Shown: positions 7,225 to 8,545 of the stretch, piece after piece
Layout: the number at the start of each line of letters is the position of its first letter
Numbering within the stretch: position 1 is the first letter of the stretch
Assembly (NCBI RefSeq): GCF_946479975.1
Contig: NZ_CAMLIX010000208.1
Location: 1 to 8,545, forward strand
Source: an uncultured Flavobacterium sp.
GTDB taxonomy: Bacteria; Bacteroidota; Bacteroidia; Flavobacteriales; Flavobacteriaceae
Length of the DNA: 8,545 bases
Reading direction: 5' to 3'
Translations under genes and position numbers: made by a program
The notes under the pieces: model-generated
Told to the model about the DNA's origin: nothing
Databases searched by the model: none
The model's input: the letters and a program-made list of their open reading frames with translations, nothing else

Positions 7225-8545
7225 TTAGTGGTGTAAAACTTCTTCACCTTCTTTCATTGGTACATTTTGAGGAACAAAATCTACATCATGATTTGGGTTA
7301 CTATAGTCATACGGCCAACGGTATACATGAGGAATTTCTCCTGGCCAGTTTCCGTGGATATGTTCAACTGGAGTAGTCCACTCTAAAGTTGTAGATCTCC
7401 ATGGATTTTGAACTGCTTTCTTACCGTAGAAAATACTACTAAAGAAGTTGTACAAGAATACTAATTGGAACGCACCTCCTACAAGAGCAAATGTTGTAAT
7501 TAAAACATTCACATTTTGTAAATCATCAAATAATGGGAAGTTTGTATTAGTATAGTAACGTCTTGGCAGACCAGCTAATCCGATAAAGTGCATTGGGAAG
7601 AAAACTCCATAAGCACAAACTGCTGTAACCCAGAAGTGAATATAACCTAAGTTTTTGTTCAACATTCTTCCGTACATTTTAGGGAACCAGTGGTAAATAC
7701 CAGCAAACATTCCGTAAAGTGCAGAGATACCCATTACTAAGTGAAAGTGAGCAATTACAAAGTAAGTATCGTGAACGTTAATATCTAAAGTACTATCTCC
7801 TAAAATGATTCCAGTTAAACCTCCTGTGATGAAAGTAGAAACCATTCCGATAGAGAATAACATAGCAGGGTTAAATTGTAAGTTACCTTTCCATAGAGTT
7901 GTAATCCAGTTAAATGCTTTTACAGCAGAAGGAATTGCAATCAATAAAGTTGTAAATGTAAATACAGATCCTAAGAAAGGATTCATTCCTGAAATAAACA
8001 TGTGGTGACCCCAAACAATAGTAGATAAGAATGCAATTGCAAGAACTGACATAATCATCGCTCTGTATCCAAAAATTGGTTTACGAGAATTAGTAGCCAT
8101 AATCTCAGAAACAAGACCCATTGCAGGTAAAATTACGATATAAACCTCAGGGTGACCTAAGAACCAGAATAAGTGTTCAAACAATACTGGAGAACCTCCT
8201 TGGTAGTGTAAAACCTCTCCTGCAATATAGATATCTGATAAAAAGAATGAAGTACCAAAACTTCTATCAAAAATTAATAATAATGCAGCAGATAATAATA
8301 CTGGGAATGAAATAACACCAATAATTGCTGTTACAAAAAACGTCCAGATAGTAAGAGGAAGTCTAGTCATAGACATCCCTTTTGTTCTTAAGTTAATAAC
8401 AGTAACAATATAATTTAAAGATCCCATCAAAGAAGATGCGATGAAAATAGCCATAGATACTAACCATAAAGTCATACCAGTTCCTGAACCAGGAATTGCT
8501 TGTGGCAATGCACTTAATGGAGGGTAAATTGTCCATCCTGCAGAA
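7225..8545 (-). CDS. ctaD: Cytochrome c oxidase subunit I, 5' end beyond right edge (partial)
   Basis: Catalytic membrane subunit of the haem-copper terminal oxidase, which reduces O2 to water and pumps protons across the inner membrane. The 439 visible codons run from the window edge (GWTIYPPLSA, typical of subunit I) to the stop; roughly the first quarter is missing. Seen: GHPEVYI with the CuB-ligand His at 8152-8154, the A1-type proton-channel Glu, and the cross-linked Tyr at 8140-8142; the CuB His pair in WGHHMF at 8002-8007; a K-channel-like Lys at 7918-7920; and HFH at 7741-7749, ligating haem a3 and haem a. Many hydrophobic segments fit the multi-helix fold. GHPEVY marks an A1-type oxidase. 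There is no start within the window: the codon at 8508 is TTG (Leu) inside the conserved PPLSALPQ region. Known: in Bacteroidota, ctaD commonly lies near alternative complex III and ctaC genes, which would be to the right. The gene ends at a strong terminator. Confidence 0.98.
   Translation of the reverse strand, partial: SAGWTIYPPLSALPQAIPGSGTGMTLWLVSMAIFIASSLMGSLNYIVTVINLRTKGMSMTRLPLTIWTFFVTAIIGVISFPVLLSAALLLIFDRSFGTSFFLSDIYIAGEVLHYQGGSPVLFEHLFWFLGHPEVYIVILPAMGLVSEIMATNSRKPIFGYRAMIMSVLAIAFLSTIVWGHHMFISGMNPFLGSVFTFTTLLIAIPSAVKAFNWITTLWKGNLQFNPAMLFSIGMVSTFITGGLTGIILGDSTLDINVHDTYFVIAHFHLVMGISALYGMFAGIYHWFPKMYGRMLNKNLGYIHFWVTAVCAYGVFFPMHFIGLAGLPRRYYTNTNFPLFDDLQNVNVLITTFALVGGAFQLVFLYNFFSSIFYGKKAVQNPWRSTTLEWTTPVEHIHGNWPGEIPHVYRWPYDYSNPNHDVDFVPQNVPMKEGEEVLHH

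Noticed and set aside
8506..8508. TTG at 8508 as the start of ctaD
   Set aside because: The frame stays open to the window edge and the upstream residues GWTIYPPLSA are conserved subunit I sequence, so this codon is an internal Leu.

Overview
The window looks like the chromosome of a flavobacterium (Bacteroidota, probably Flavobacterium or a close relative). The DNA is AT-rich. It carries an A1-type haem-copper oxidase, a surface protein built from CHU_C-associated Ig-like repeats (a domain style of the type IX secretion/gliding lineage), and a TAnnTTTG promoter box of the Bacteroidota primary sigma factor. All recognisable genes lie on the minus strand, so transcription runs right to left. 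The genus is inferred from protein style and base composition, not from a marker gene.

Layout in the direction of transcription. (1) 8545-7225: the C-terminal part of ctaD (cytochrome c oxidase subunit I), cut by the right window edge and ending at a strong intrinsic terminator (7181-7212). (2) 7149-7119: a probable promoter almost touching the ruvB start codon. (3) 7114-3817: a compact three-gene unit, ruvB (Holliday junction motor), a cytochrome P450 and queG (epoxyqueuosine reductase). The gaps are 5 nt and a 4-nt ATGA overlap, and the unit is closed by an AT-rich hairpin terminator at the end of queG. (4) 3816-3311: about 0.5 kb of very AT-rich DNA with small inverted repeats and no convincing gene. 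(5) 3310-1: the first 1103 codons of a giant secreted surface protein that runs off the left edge. It has a signal peptide, an L-type-lectin-like domain, a cadherin-like domain, several Ig-like domains and an FN3 domain, then two near-identical 75-residue Ig-like repeats.

Functionally, ctaD belongs to aerobic respiration (partners lie outside the window). ruvB and queG are housekeeping genes for DNA repair and tRNA modification. The P450 between them has no redox partner or pathway neighbour here, so its substrate cannot be read from context. The lectin/Ig protein is probably a type IX-secreted adhesin, although the C-terminal sorting domain that would prove this is outside the window.

I found no mobile element, CRISPR array, RNA gene or defence system, and no clear evidence of a new biological system. 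The points most worth a second look are the large edge-truncated lectin/Ig protein, the P450 translationally coupled to queG, the possible leaderless start of ruvB, and a small overlapping reading frame with a palindrome just upstream of the adhesin.
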